A stretch of DNA of 64,000 nt. Origin: Sphingobium terrigena. Its GTDB lineage: Bacteria; Pseudomonadota; Alphaproteobacteria; Sphingomonadales; Sphingomonadaceae. The position numbers were made by a program, and so were the translations under genes. Shown here piece by piece: positions 36,196-45,457 of the stretch. Every line of letters starts with the position of its first letter. The first letter of the stretch is position 1. Below the pieces are notes generated by a model. That model made no database searches. It was not told the DNA's origin and worked only from the letters and a program-made list of their open reading frames with translations. The stretch covers positions 1 to 64,000 of the forward strand of contig NZ_QVRA01000015.1 in NCBI RefSeq assembly GCF_003591655.1, in the 5' to 3' direction.

Positions 36196-36669
36196 ATGGC
36201 TGGCCCGAATATCGACGACATTGATCTGCAAATTCTGGGTGAATTGCAGCAGGATGGCAGGATGACCAACGTGGAACTGGCACGCAAGGTCGGCCTGACC
36301 GCGCCGCCTTGCCTGCGCCGCGTCCGTTCTCTGGAGGAAGCGGGGGCTATCACCTCCTACCATGCCGTGGTCGATCCTGGGATGCTGGGCTACACCATCA
36401 CGGTATTCGCGATGGTGAGCCTGAAAAGCCAGGCGGAAGCGGATCTCAAAGCCTTTCAGGACCATGTCGCGGAACTGCCAGAGGTTCGCGAATGTCACAT
36501 GCTGAATGGTGAAATCGATTTCATTCTGAAGGTCGTAGCGAAAGACCTTCAGAGCTTTCAGCAATTCCTGACGTCCAAGCTGACGCCAGCGCCCAATGTG
36601 GTGAGCGTCAAGACATCGCTCACGATCCGCACGTCCAAGAATCTGCCGGGCGTGCCTTTGCCGGTGTGA
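36196..36669 (+). CDS. Lrp/AsnC family transcriptional regulator
   Basis: 157 residues with the classical layout: N-terminal helix-turn-helix (DIDLQILGELQQDGRMTNVELARKVGLTAPPCLRRVRSLEEAGAI) and a C-terminal RAM ligand-binding/oligomerisation domain (VFAMVSLKSQAEADLKAFQDHVAELPEVRECHMLNGEIDFILKV). The PPCLRRV recognition helix is the form found in the main Lrp branch, which responds to leucine or similar amino acids. It is divergent from the histidine kinase-like gene, with 200 bp between them. Confidence 0.93.
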   Translation: MAGPNIDDIDLQILGELQQDGRMTNVELARKVGLTAPPCLRRVRSLEEAGAITSYHAVVDPGMLGYTITVFAMVSLKSQAEADLKAFQDHVAELPEVRECHMLNGEIDFILKVVAKDLQSFQQFLTSKLTPAPNVVSVKTSLTIRTSKNLPGVPLPV

Positions 36670-36682
36670 ATTGTCAGGGGCG

Positions 36683-36709
36683 GTGCCGGATCATAAGCTG
36701 ATCCGGCAC
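36683..36709. terminator. Hairpin between convergent genes
   Basis: GTGCCGGATCA (36683-36693), loop TAAGC, TGATCCGGCAC (36699-36709): an 11-bp perfect stem in the 44-bp gap between the Lrp gene and the leftward TPR gene. It lacks a T run on either strand, so it may be a weak bidirectional terminator or mRNA-end stabiliser. Confidence 0.55.
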
Positions 36710-36713
36710 GCGA

Positions 36714-37955
36714 TCACGCGACCTTGCGGCTTTGCTGATCGACCCATACCGACCAGAAACCCGCCACGCTGGCCCAGTTGCCGCTGGCCTGGCTCAGAGC
36801 CGCCTGCGCGCCCGGCAGGTCGCCCGACCGTGCCAGCGCAACGCCGAGCCGCGCATTGACCCGGCCTGCATCGACACCGCCCTTGGCCAGCGCCAGCCGA
36901 TATTGCTCGACCGCCTGGGGGAATTGCCCCAGCGAAAAATAGCTGTCGGCCACGGCCTGCGCATCCTTGCCGGATGAAGCGCCCGCCGCCTTCTTCGCCT
37001 GCGCGGGCAAGGCCGCGATTTCCTTGGTCGCCTTGGGCGTGACCGCTTTCAGCAGCGAAGTGGTCGCAGGCTGGGTCGCGGTCAGCTTGCCCGCCTTGCG
37101 GCCGGCCTCGATGATGGACTTGGCTTCGGAAAAATAGCCCGCCTTTTCAGCCAGTTGGGCATAGGCCTGATAATCCCGTTCGCTTGCCATCGCGCCATTG
37201 GCGGCTTGCAGGCGGTACAGATCCAGCTGGAGCTGCGAATCTATGCCCGCCGCCGACAGATAATTGGTGATCGCCGAACGCCAATCCTCCCGCGCGCCTG
37301 CCTGGGTCAGTCGTTCGCGATAGAGCTGGCCGACTTCGGTCCAGTCCCCGGCCTGATAGGCCATGGAGATGGCGCGGTCGGACCAGGCGAGCGGCATGGG
37401 CTGACCGGAAACGCGCTGACGGCCCAGCGCCTGCTGGACGAAGGGGCGTGCCTCCTTGGGCTTGTTGCGGCGCAGGGCGATGTCGGCACGCAGGAAGGTT
37501 GCGTCGATGCCGTCATAACCCAGCGTCTTGGCATAATCGAGCTGCGCCACCGCATCGTCATAATTGCCCACGGCATAGGACAGATAGCCCGCGACATAGC
37601 GCAGCCGTGGCGCATCCTTCTTGGGCAAGGCACTGGTCTTGAACAGATCGGTCAGGGCGATCCGCTGCGCCTGCACATCGCGGCGCTGCGCCGCCAGTTC
37701 GAACCGAAGCCCTGCCGCGACATAATTTTCAAAGTCGGATACCGGCGCAAGCGTCGCAATGCGGGCATTGGCGGTCGTCACGTCACGGGCGTTCAACGCT
37801 GTCTGCGCAGCGGTCACGCTGGCGCGAAACCGATCCGACATTGCGATAGCGGGGCCGGGCGCAACTTTCTTCTTGGCCAGCGCAGGCGAAGCAATCAGCA
37901 AGGCCCCGGCGAGAGCAACAGGCAGGCTCGCAAATATTAGATTATGAAATCGCAT
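36714..37955 (-). CDS. Exported TPR-like repeat protein
   Basis: 413 residues. A signal peptide (MRFHNLIFASLPVALAGALLIASPALAKKK) is cleaved probably after ALA. The mature part is all helical with repeated A/L/Y/G patterns of tetratricopeptide type, for example YVAGYLSYAVGNYDDAVAQLDYAKTLGYDGIDATFLRA and AVADSYFSLGQFPQAVEQYRLALAKGGVDAGRVNARLGVALA. The MRF start is preferred to a Met three codons earlier. It is related in layout, and in its final repeat, to the gene just upstream (38049-39323), suggesting a tandem duplication. Probably a periplasmic scaffold. Confidence 0.8.
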   Translation of the reverse strand: MRFHNLIFASLPVALAGALLIASPALAKKKVAPGPAIAMSDRFRASVTAAQTALNARDVTTANARIATLAPVSDFENYVAAGLRFELAAQRRDVQAQRIALTDLFKTSALPKKDAPRLRYVAGYLSYAVGNYDDAVAQLDYAKTLGYDGIDATFLRADIALRRNKPKEARPFVQQALGRQRVSGQPMPLAWSDRAISMAYQAGDWTEVGQLYRERLTQAGAREDWRSAITNYLSAAGIDSQLQLDLYRLQAANGAMASERDYQAYAQLAEKAGYFSEAKSIIEAGRKAGKLTATQPATTSLLKAVTPKATKEIAALPAQAKKAAGASSGKDAQAVADSYFSLGQFPQAVEQYRLALAKGGVDAGRVNARLGVALARSGDLPGAQAALSQASGNWASVAGFWSVWVDQQSRKVA

Positions 37956-38012
37956 GGCCGCCAAAGCCTCCCCCGAAACGCATTATTATTCCAGATATAA
38001 CCGGTTATCAGG

Positions 38013-38042
38013 GCGCACCGTCGCTCACCAGCGACGGCGCGC
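38013..38042. terminator. Hairpin between the two TPR genes
   Basis: GCGC-A-CCGTCGCT (38013-38025), loop CACC, AGCGACGG-C-GCGC (38030-38042): 12 paired bases with one mismatch. It lies just after the stop of the upstream TPR gene on the minus strand and before the start of the second one. No T tract follows, so it may be an attenuator or an mRNA stabiliser. Confidence 0.45.
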
Positions 38043-38048
38043 CTCCTG

Positions 38049-39323
38049 TCATGCGTCCTTGGTGCCCAGATAGGCAAGCCACAGACCGGCAATCTGCTTG
38101 CGTGCGCCACCCTGCACCGCTTCAAACGCCGCCTTGGCGGCCGCATTGTCGCCGCTCATCAGCTTCGCGATGCCCATGCGGGTGTTTATCTCGTCCGCAT
38201 CGACGCCGCCCTTCTGCTTGGCCAGGTCGAACATCGCAGCCGCCTTGGCATAATCACCATAGCCCAGATAGGCGTCGGCAGTTGCTGCTGCGATCTTGCC
38301 GTTTGCGGCCTTCTTCGCATCGGCTTCCGCAGCGCCCAGCGAGCCTTTGTCGCCAGCGATCCGGCTCGTTGCGGTCTGGTAGAGATCACCGCCCTGGCTG
38401 GCATTCAGCACGCCCTTGGAACGGCCCAGGTCGATCGAGGATTTGACCTCACCATAAATGCCGGTCTTGGACGCCATTTCGGCATATTCGACAAAGTCAC
38501 CGGCAACGACCAGACCGCCGGACGCCGCCAGCAGGCGCAACACGTCGAGATTTTCGCGATTCGTAATGTTCGGGTTGGCGCGCTGGAACAGCCGCACCAG
38601 CGTCCGCAAATTCGCGCCGCTCGGTTCTGCCTGATAGGCCATCTTGGCCCATTCGGTCACTTCAGGAAGGCGCGCGGCTTCCGCCCGGCCAACGCCGATC
38701 TGATACCATTGGGCCGGCACTTGCTGCCCCGCAGCCTTCATCGCATCGGCCGCAGCTTTCAGCGCAGCAAGGCCTTGCACGTTGAAACCGCGCGCTGGCT
38801 CGACCGACGCATTGCCGGTGCCTGCCTTCCCAAAATAGGCTTGGGCAAGGGTCGGATTGACCGCTTCGGGCTTGTAACCCGCCGCCAGCGCGGCCTGCCC
38901 GCGCTGGATCGCCAGATCATAATTTTTGGCACCCATCGCCTGTTCGGCAGCGATCGCGTTGAATTGACCGGCCTGTTCGGGCGGGGTCAGGCCGCTATCA
39001 AGCATCTGGCTCAGCGCTTCGCTCTGAAGCGCCGTGTCCTTGCTGGTGATCGAGGTATTCAACTTGATCGCGCCAATCTGATATTTGTCGTCATTCGACT
39101 TCGCCTTGGTATCGGCATCGGCCAGCGCGGCCTTGGCACCGGCAAAATCCTGCGCTTCGGCTGCCTTTTGCGCGGCCTGGAGTGCCTTGATGACTTCCGG
39201 CGAGACATTGAGCTTCGGCCCGGCCTTCTTCTCTTCCTTCTTCGCGGCAAAGGCAGGGGCGGTGATCGCGCCGCCGCTTACGGCCAGAGCCAGCACGAGC
39301 GCCACCGGGGTAACAAAACGCAT
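38049..39323 (-). CDS. Exported TPR-like repeat protein, paralogue
   Basis: 424 residues. Signal peptide MRFVTPVALVLALAVSGGAITAPAFAAKKE; AAGGAG lies 9 bp before this ATG, whereas the Met three codons earlier abuts it. The mature protein starts with a Lys/Glu-rich stretch, then TPR-like helices (DFAGAKAALADADTKAKSNDDKYQIGAIKLN; ATADAYLGYGDYAKAAAMFDLAKQKGGVDADEINTRMGIAKLMSGDNAAAKAAFEAV). The last repeat closely parallels the downstream paralogue (KGGVDA...NxRxGxAxxxSGDxxxAxAA). Role unknown. Confidence 0.8.
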   Translation of the reverse strand: MRFVTPVALVLALAVSGGAITAPAFAAKKEEKKAGPKLNVSPEVIKALQAAQKAAEAQDFAGAKAALADADTKAKSNDDKYQIGAIKLNTSITSKDTALQSEALSQMLDSGLTPPEQAGQFNAIAAEQAMGAKNYDLAIQRGQAALAAGYKPEAVNPTLAQAYFGKAGTGNASVEPARGFNVQGLAALKAAADAMKAAGQQVPAQWYQIGVGRAEAARLPEVTEWAKMAYQAEPSGANLRTLVRLFQRANPNITNRENLDVLRLLAASGGLVVAGDFVEYAEMASKTGIYGEVKSSIDLGRSKGVLNASQGGDLYQTATSRIAGDKGSLGAAEADAKKAANGKIAAATADAYLGYGDYAKAAAMFDLAKQKGGVDADEINTRMGIAKLMSGDNAAAKAAFEAVQGGARKQIAGLWLAYLGTKDA

Positions 39324-39617
39324 GATCCTCATCTCCTTTATGCGCCGGGCGGGGGAAGCCATGGGCGACTGAAAAGCTGTTATGCGCCGATTAGGGGGCG
39401 GCGCGTGAATGGCCATTGAACAAGCCTATATCGGCGGATTTTGCAACTGTCATGCGCACGCTTCGTTCCGTGCGTGCCGGTCATCACCCCCGGCCCTGCC
39501 CACGGCCCTGTTCGTCTGCCCGTGCGGGCGCGCGCGTGAGCGCGCGAGGGGTGACAGATTTGTTTCGCTCAGCTAGTGCGAAGGCAGAAACACATCCATC
39601 CAAAAAAGAGAATCGCC

Positions 39618-42293
39618 TTGAACGACGAGACCAGCCTCGCCGACCCTTCGGACATCAGCCCCGTCAGCATCGTAGACGAGATGAAGGCGAGCTATCTCGA
39701 CTATGCCATGTCGGTCATCGTGTCCCGCGCCCTGCCGGACGTGCGCGACGGGTTGAAGCCGGTGCATCGCCGCATTCTCTTCTCCGCCCAGGAATCGGGC
39801 TTCGTCTATAACCGCCCCTATCGCAAATCGGCGCGTCTGGTCGGTGAAGTCATGGGTAAATATCACCCCCATGGCGACAGTTCGATCTACGACGCGTTGG
39901 CGCGGATGACGCAGGACTGGTCGATGCGGGTGCCGCTGATCGACGGTCAGGGCAATTTCGGTTCGATGGATCCCGATCCGCCAGCCGCGATGCGTTACAC
40001 CGAAGCGCGTCTGGCCAAGGTCGCCAATGCGCTGCTGGAAGATCTCGACAAGGATACGGTCGATTTCACGCCCAATTATGACGCTTCGGAAAGCGAGCCG
40101 CAGGTGCTGCCCGCGCGCTTCCCTAACCTGCTGGTCAATGGCGCAGGCGGCATCGCGGTCGGCATGGCGACCAATATTCCGCCGCACAATCTGGGCGAAG
40201 TCATCCGCGCTTGCCTGGCCTATATCGACAATACCGGCATCACGATCGACGAACTGATCCAGATCGTCCCCGGTCCCGATTTCCCGACCGCGCCACTGAT
40301 CCTGGGCCAGTCGGGCGCGCGCAGCGCCTATCATACCGGCCGTGGTTCCATCATGATGCGCTCGCGCCATGTGATCGAGGAAGGACGCGGGGATCGCCAG
40401 TCGATCGTCCTGACCGCCATCCCTTATCAGGTCGGCAAGAACGGCCTCGTTGAAAAGATCGCCGAAGCCGCCAAGGAAAAGCGGATCGAGGGGATCAGCG
40501 ACATTCGCGACGAATCCAGCCGCGAAGGCGTGCGGATCGTCATGGACCTGAAGCGCGATGCGACGCCAGAGGTCGTGCTGAACCAGTTGTGGCGCAACAC
40601 GCCCGCGCAATCGAGTTTCCCGGCAAACATGCTGGCGATCCGTGGCGGCCGCCCCGAATTGCTGAATCTGCGCGACATCATCGAAGCCTTCGTCAAGTTC
40701 CGCGAAGAGGTGATCACCCGCCGCACCAAGTTCGAGCTGAACAAGGCGCGCGACCGGGCGCATATCTTGCTGGGTCTGGTCGTTGCGGTCAGCAATCTCG
40801 ATGAAATGGTCCGCATCATCCGCGGATCGTCCAGCCCCGCCGAAGCGCGCGAAAAACTGCTGACGCGCGAATGGCCGATCGGCGAGATCGCGCCCTATAT
40901 CCGGCTGGTCGAAGCGATCGACATCGAGGTTTCGGGCGATTTCTACAAATTGTCCGACCTTCAGGTCCGCGCCATCCTGGACCTGCGCCTGCACCGCCTG
41001 ACGGCGCTGGGCCGCGATGAAATCGGCAAGGAACTGGCCGAACTGGCCGACGCGATCGCTGAATATCTCGCCATCCTGGGCGACCGGGTCAAACTCTATG
41101 CCGTGATGCGCGAAGAGTTTGAAGCGATCGAGCGGGAGTTTGCCACCCCCCGCCTGTCCGAAATCACCGCCGCTGCCGACGGGATCGAGGATGAAGATCT
41201 GATCGAGCGCGAGGATATGGTCGTCACCGTCACGGTGCAGGGCTATATCAAGCGCACCCCGCTGGAGAGCTTCCGGGCGCAGGCGCGTGGCGGCAAGGGC
41301 CGGTCGGGCATGGCGACCAAGGATGAGGATGCGATCACCGAGCTGTTCGTGACATCGACCCATACGCCGGTGCTGTTCTTCTCGACCGCGGGCAAAGTCT
41401 ATCGCCTGAAAGTATGGCGCCTGCCCGAAGGCGGCCCGGCGACGCGCGGGCGGCCGATGGTCAACCTGCTGCCGCTTGCGGCCGGCGAAACCATCCGCAC
41501 CGTGCTGCCGCTGCCCGAAGATGAGGATAGCTGGAAAGATTTGCACGTCATGTTCGCCACCGCGAACGGCACCGTGCGCCGCAACAGCATGGACGCCTTC
41601 GCCAATGTACCGAGCAACGGCAAGCTGGCGATGCGTTTTGACGAAGGCAGCGAGGACCGGCTGATCGGCGTCGCGCTGCTGACCGAAGAGGATGATGTGC
41701 TGCTCGCCACGCGGCAGGGCAAGGCGATCCGCTTCGCCGCGACCGATGTGCGCGAGTTCCAGAGCCGCACCTCGACCGGTGTGCGCGGCATGACGCTCAA
41801 GAGCGACGATGAGGTTATCTCGCTGTCCATCCTGCATCGTTCGGGTGCCAATCAGGAACAGCGTGAGGAATATCTGCGCTTCGCCCCGTGGAAACCGGAA
41901 AAGGAAGGCGAAATGGCCGATCAGGCGATGTTCGCCCATATGCGCGAGCATGAGCAGTTCATCCTGACCGTCTGTGCCAATGGCTATGGCAAGCTGTCAT
42001 CGGCCTATGATTATCGCCGTACCGGACGCGGCGGCCAAGGCATTACCAATATCGACAATATCGGTCGCAATGGCCCCGTCGTCGGCAGCTTTGCCGCAAC
42101 CCATGGCGACCAGCTGATGCTGGTGACCGATCAGGCCAAGCTGATCCGCATGGGTCTCGACAGCCTGCGCGTGATCGGCCGCAATTCGGCGGGCGTCCGC
42201 CTGTTCGACGTGGCCAAGGACGAGCATGTCGTCAGCGCAGCGCGGATCGAGGAAAGCGACGAGGGCGAGACCGAAGCGGCCGTCGAGGCATGA
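39618..42293 (+). CDS. gyrA: DNA gyrase subunit A
   Basis: 891 residues. Type II topoisomerase subunit that cuts and rejoins DNA; the catalytic Tyr lies in [10 protein letters not shown]. The quinolone region [17 protein letters not shown] retains Ser and Asp at the positions equivalent to E. coli Ser83 and Asp87, so it looks quinolone-sensitive. [11 protein letters not shown] is the GyrA box of the C-terminal wrapping domain, which separates it from ParC. The TTG at 39618 ([11 protein letters not shown]) is preferred, with AAAAAAGAG upstream; a GTG at 39576 would add 14 basic residues. Overlaps the DUF952 gene by ATGA. Confidence 0.94.
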   Translation: MNDETSLADPSDISPVSIVDEMKASYLDYAMSVIVSRALPDVRDGLKPVHRRILFSAQESGFVYNRPYRKSARLVGEVMGKYHPHGDSSIYDALARMTQDWSMRVPLIDGQGNFGSMDPDPPAAMRYTEARLAKVANALLEDLDKDTVDFTPNYDASESEPQVLPARFPNLLVNGAGGIAVGMATNIPPHNLGEVIRACLAYIDNTGITIDELIQIVPGPDFPTAPLILGQSGARSAYHTGRGSIMMRSRHVIEEGRGDRQSIVLTAIPYQVGKNGLVEKIAEAAKEKRIEGISDIRDESSREGVRIVMDLKRDATPEVVLNQLWRNTPAQSSFPANMLAIRGGRPELLNLRDIIEAFVKFREEVITRRTKFELNKARDRAHILLGLVVAVSNLDEMVRIIRGSSSPAEAREKLLTREWPIGEIAPYIRLVEAIDIEVSGDFYKLSDLQVRAILDLRLHRLTALGRDEIGKELAELADAIAEYLAILGDRVKLYAVMREEFEAIEREFATPRLSEITAAADGIEDEDLIEREDMVVTVTVQGYIKRTPLESFRAQARGGKGRSGMATKDEDAITELFVTSTHTPVLFFSTAGKVYRLKVWRLPEGGPATRGRPMVNLLPLAAGETIRTVLPLPEDEDSWKDLHVMFATANGTVRRNSMDAFANVPSNGKLAMRFDEGSEDRLIGVALLTEEDDVLLATRQGKAIRFAATDVREFQSRTSTGVRGMTLKSDDEVISLSILHRSGANQEQREEYLRFAPWKPEKEGEMADQAMFAHMREHEQFILTVCANGYGKLSSAYDYRRTGRGGQGITNIDNIGRNGPVVGSFAATHGDQLMLVTDQAKLIRMGLDSLRVIGRNSAGVRLFDVAKDEHVVSAARIEESDEGETEAAVEA

Positions 42294-42637
42294 GCGATCT
42301 GTTCGCCTACAAGATATTGACGGCGGACCAATATGCGCAGTTGAAGGCCGACGGCGTCTTTGCGGGCGCGCCGGTCGACCTGGCCGATGGCTATATCCAT
42401 ATGTCGACCCGCGATCAGGCGGCGGAGACGGCGGCGAAGCATTTTGCCGGGCAGGACCGGCTGGTGATGCTGATGGTCGATCTCGCGCCATTTGGCGAGG
42501 CGATCAAATGGGAAGAGTCGCGCGGCGGCGCGCTGTTCCCGCATCTTTATGGCGAGCTGCCGTTAAGTGCGGTCGCGGGCAAGGTGGTGCTGCGCATCGG
42601 CGATGATGGACTGCATCAGTTCCCGGCGGGATTCTGA
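42290..42637 (+). CDS. DUF952 family protein
   Basis: 115 residues with the DUF952 pattern: YKILTADQYAQLKADGVFAGAPVDLADGYIHMST, then VMLMVDLAPFGEAIKWEESRGGALFPHLYGELPLSAV. The family has an ADP-ribosyltransferase-like fold of unknown function. The ATG lies in the gyrA stop, so it is co-transcribed with gyrA. Its 3' end overlaps the end of the leftward glycosyltransferase gene by 22 bp. Confidence 0.9.
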   Translation: MSDLFAYKILTADQYAQLKADGVFAGAPVDLADGYIHMSTRDQAAETAAKHFAGQDRLVMLMVDLAPFGEAIKWEESRGGALFPHLYGELPLSAVAGKVVLRIGDDGLHQFPAGF

Positions 42638-43749
42638 TCAACCCGTTTCATCCGCACGACCAGTCCCCGCCTGACCCAATAATCCCAGCCGCCCCAGCGG
42701 ATGCGCGATGATGTGGCCGCGGCGAGTTGAACAATCAGATGCGCCCAGCTGACCGCAAAGGGCGCAATACAGTCCCACCAGAGCGACCGGCGGGCGCGGC
42801 TGGCCTGATCTGGCTCCAGCACGCTGGCGAGGATCGCCCGTCGCGCCAGCGCCCGGCCCCAGGCCGCGCCATAGCCGACAGCGACCATCGCCCAGCCACC
42901 CCAGCCCAGCGCCCAGACCCACGCCGCCGCCTGCACCGCGACCACCAAAGTCGCCAGCGCCCACATGCCGGGGCTGTTGGTGATGATATGCCGATATTGA
43001 CGGACGCCAAAGCCCAGCACCTGCGCGGCATTGCCCTCCAATGGGCTGGCGACGAGCAGGTCGCGCACCGGTCGCAACCGCATTTTCGCGCGCCAGCCAG
43101 CCAGACCGATCGCCATGTCATCGGACAATCGCCCCGCCATCGCCCGGTCGAGGTCCAGCCGGTCGGCCACCTCCCGCGTCAGCGCCATCGCGCCGCCCCA
43201 GGGCATGGTCGCGCTGGCGAAACGGGGTAGCGTTGCCAGTTGCATTTCGACCGCGCCGACCAATGCCAGCATCGGCCCGCGTTCCGGCAAAAGCATACGA
43301 TAGCCGGTGACGATGTCCGCCTTGCCCCGGACCAGCGGGAATAGCAGCCGCCCAACGAGGCGCGCGGGCGGTTCGATGTCGGCGTCAATGAACAGGACAT
43401 AGCGATCGTCCGACCGCAATGCCCGCAATGCCGCGCGCAATTTGTGGACCTTCTGGCCTTCATCGCTGGCTTCCCCGGCATGGACGACCTGCACCCAGTC
43501 GGCTTCGCGCGCCGCCAGCGCGTCGGCAGCGGCGCACCCGCCCGATGTCGCGATCATCAGGCGGAAGCGCGCCGTCTGGGCTTTCAGCCGGGCGATCAGG
43601 TCCGGCCCGCCGTCCCAATCGTCGCGTACCGATAGCAACACAACCACCCCGTCGGGCGTCTCGATCTTGCGGTCCGTCGGCAGGTGCCGCCAGTAATTGA
43701 CGACGCCCAGCAGGCTCAAGCCCTGAAGCAATATCCATAGCCACAGCAT
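42616..43749 (-). CDS. Membrane glycosyltransferase (GT2/GT21-like)
   Basis: 377 residues. One hydrophobic helix at the N-terminus (LWILLQGLSLLGVVNYW) anchors a catalytic domain with KVHKLRAALRAL, YVLFIDADIEPP (the DxD motif), MPWGGAMALTREVADRL and LSDDMAIG, the order seen in ceramide glucosyltransferase-like enzymes (HpnI/GT21). Two or three further helices are at the C-terminal side. In sphingomonads, which make glycosphingolipids instead of LPS, such enzymes may modify ceramide; substrate not provable here. Divergent from the acyltransferase gene. Confidence 0.82.
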   Translation of the reverse strand: MLWLWILLQGLSLLGVVNYWRHLPTDRKIETPDGVVVLLSVRDDWDGGPDLIARLKAQTARFRLMIATSGGCAAADALAAREADWVQVVHAGEASDEGQKVHKLRAALRALRSDDRYVLFIDADIEPPARLVGRLLFPLVRGKADIVTGYRMLLPERGPMLALVGAVEMQLATLPRFASATMPWGGAMALTREVADRLDLDRAMAGRLSDDMAIGLAGWRAKMRLRPVRDLLVASPLEGNAAQVLGFGVRQYRHIITNSPGMWALATLVVAVQAAAWVWALGWGGWAMVAVGYGAAWGRALARRAILASVLEPDQASRARRSLWWDCIAPFAVSWAHLIVQLAAATSSRIRWGGWDYWVRRGLVVRMKRVDQNPAGN

Positions 43750-43802
43750 GTTACGCCAGCGCCCCTTTACCGTCCCGGCTGCTTCTGTATGACGCTATCC
43801 CC

Positions 43803-44681
43803 ATGCTCTCCAACCCCTTTCTCTTCGCCCTGTTGCGGCTGTTGCCCGCAAGCATCGCCTCCTGGCTGGGCGGTTGGCTGTCTGTCACTTTCGCCCGCCC
43901 GCGCATGAAGATGCGCGACGCCCGCGCCCGCGCCAATCTGGCGATCCTGCGCCCGGACCTTCCGCCAGCGGAGCGGGAGGCGATGTTGACCCGGCGCTGG
44001 TTCAACATCGGACGGACCTTGGGCGAACTGGCCAATATCGACCGGCTGGTGAATGAACGGCATGTCAACGTGATCGACCGCGCTGGTTATCAGGCCGTGC
44101 TGGATGGGCCGGGGCCGATGATCAGCCTGACGGTCCATACCGGCAACTGGGATTTGCTGGCCGCCCATATCAAGGCGTCGACCGACCGGCCGGGGCTGGG
44201 CATTTACGATCCGCCGGACAATCCGGCGCAGGCCGCACTGCTCAAGAAGGCGCGGCAAAGCTATATGGGCGAAGCGATCAGCGGCGAAGGCGCGGCGCGG
44301 GGCGTGTTCAAGCATCTGACCCAGAAGGACCGGGCGACGCTCTATATCTTGGTGGACGAACGGCGGGAGTTTCAGGTCTGGTTCCCGACATTCGGGCGCG
44401 AACTGGCACCGTCGGGCAATCTGTCAGTGGCGCTGCGGCTGGCGCGCAAGGTGGGCGCAAAATTTCTGCCCTTCTATCTTGCCCGCACCAATGGCCCCCA
44501 TTTCGACCTGCATTGGCATCCCCCGCTCGATCCGCGCACGACCAGTGATGCTGACATTGTCGCGACGCTCGACCGCTTTCTGGGCCAGGCCTGTATCGAC
44601 CATGCCGACCAGTGGCTGGCGCTGCATGACATGGACCTGACCCAGCCGGGCCATATGCCCCCTGCCCCTCCGGCCATGTGA
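43803..44681 (+). CDS. LpxL/HtrB-like acyltransferase
   Basis: 292 residues of the lysophospholipid/lipid A acyltransferase family, with an N-terminal hydrophobic helix. His112 and Asp117 in LTVHTGNWDLLAAH form the H-x4-D/E catalytic motif; ILVDERREFQVWFPTFGRELAPSGNLSVALRLARKVGAKFLPFYL corresponds to the acceptor-binding stretch. Since sphingomonads generally lack typical LPS, the acceptor may be another lipid. Divergent from the glycosyltransferase and followed closely by trpF. Confidence 0.86.
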   Translation: MLSNPFLFALLRLLPASIASWLGGWLSVTFARPRMKMRDARARANLAILRPDLPPAEREAMLTRRWFNIGRTLGELANIDRLVNERHVNVIDRAGYQAVLDGPGPMISLTVHTGNWDLLAAHIKASTDRPGLGIYDPPDNPAQAALLKKARQSYMGEAISGEGAARGVFKHLTQKDRATLYILVDERREFQVWFPTFGRELAPSGNLSVALRLARKVGAKFLPFYLARTNGPHFDLHWHPPLDPRTTSDADIVATLDRFLGQACIDHADQWLALHDMDLTQPGHMPPAPPAM

Positions 44682-44713
44682 CTTCGCGATCCATCACGGC
44701 TAAAGCCCCTGCC

Positions 44714-45358
44714 ATGTCCCGACTCGCGATCAAGATTTGCGGCCTTTCGACTGCCGATACGGTGGGCACCGCCGTGCGCGCGGGGGCGAGCCATATCGGC
44801 TTTGTCCATTTCCCTAAAAGCCCACGCCATGTCGATGCCGCCCGGATCAGGGCGCTGGCCGCCATCGCCCCCGCTCATGTCGAGCGGGTCGGCGTGGTGG
44901 TCGATCCGACCGACGAGATGCTGGACGAACTGGTCGCGACCGGTGCGCTGACCGCGCTGCAACTCCATGGCAAGGAGAGCGCGCAGCGGGCCGCCGCCAT
45001 TCGCCATCGTTTCGGCCTGTCGGTGTGGAAGGCGATTTCGGTCAAGACCCGCGCAGATATCGACGCGGCCAGTGCCTATACAGGTGCTGTGGACCGGCTG
45101 CTGTTTGATGCCAAAACGCCCGATGGCGCGGCATTGCCCGGCGGGATGGGGCTGCGGTTCGACTGGACATTGCTGCGCGGGGTTTCTATGCCGGGACCAT
45201 GGGGGCTGTCGGGCGGCCTGTCGGTGGACAATGTCGCCGAGGCTGTCCGCATCACCGGCGCGCCGCTGATCGACGTTTCGTCGGGCGTGGAAAGCGCGCC
45301 GGGCATCAAGAATATGGACAAGATCATCACCTTCTGCAAAGCGGTTTCGCAATGTTGA
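44714..45358 (+). CDS. trpF: Phosphoribosylanthranilate isomerase
   Basis: 214 residues of a TIM-barrel enzyme for the third step after chorismate in tryptophan synthesis. Catalytic Cys in IKICGLSTADT near the N-terminus, GFVHFPKSPRH, RVGVVVDPTDE, LQLHGKES, the Asp in LLFDAKTPD and the phosphate-binding SGGLSVDNV and DVSSGVESAPGIKN are all present. The ATG at 44714 gives the normal start; the frame is open further upstream. First of trpF-trpB-trpA. Confidence 0.96.
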   Translation: MSRLAIKICGLSTADTVGTAVRAGASHIGFVHFPKSPRHVDAARIRALAAIAPAHVERVGVVVDPTDEMLDELVATGALTALQLHGKESAQRAAAIRHRFGLSVWKAISVKTRADIDAASAYTGAVDRLLFDAKTPDGAALPGGMGLRFDWTLLRGVSMPGPWGLSGGLSVDNVAEAVRITGAPLIDVSSGVESAPGIKNMDKIITFCKAVSQC

Positions 45359-45457
45359 CGCCGCCCGCCTTTGTCGCGCGCATCGGGACACGATGGCGCT
45401 GATCGCTTCCCCCATCCGAAGCGAACGCCCATTTTGACCCAAGAGACTGAAACGATC

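Noticed and set aside
39573..41951. 792-codon open frame on the minus strand opposite gyrA
   Set aside because: It is the antisense shadow of gyrA in high-GC DNA; its residue composition (His, Asp, Arg and Gln rich) is typical of such shadows and it matches no family.
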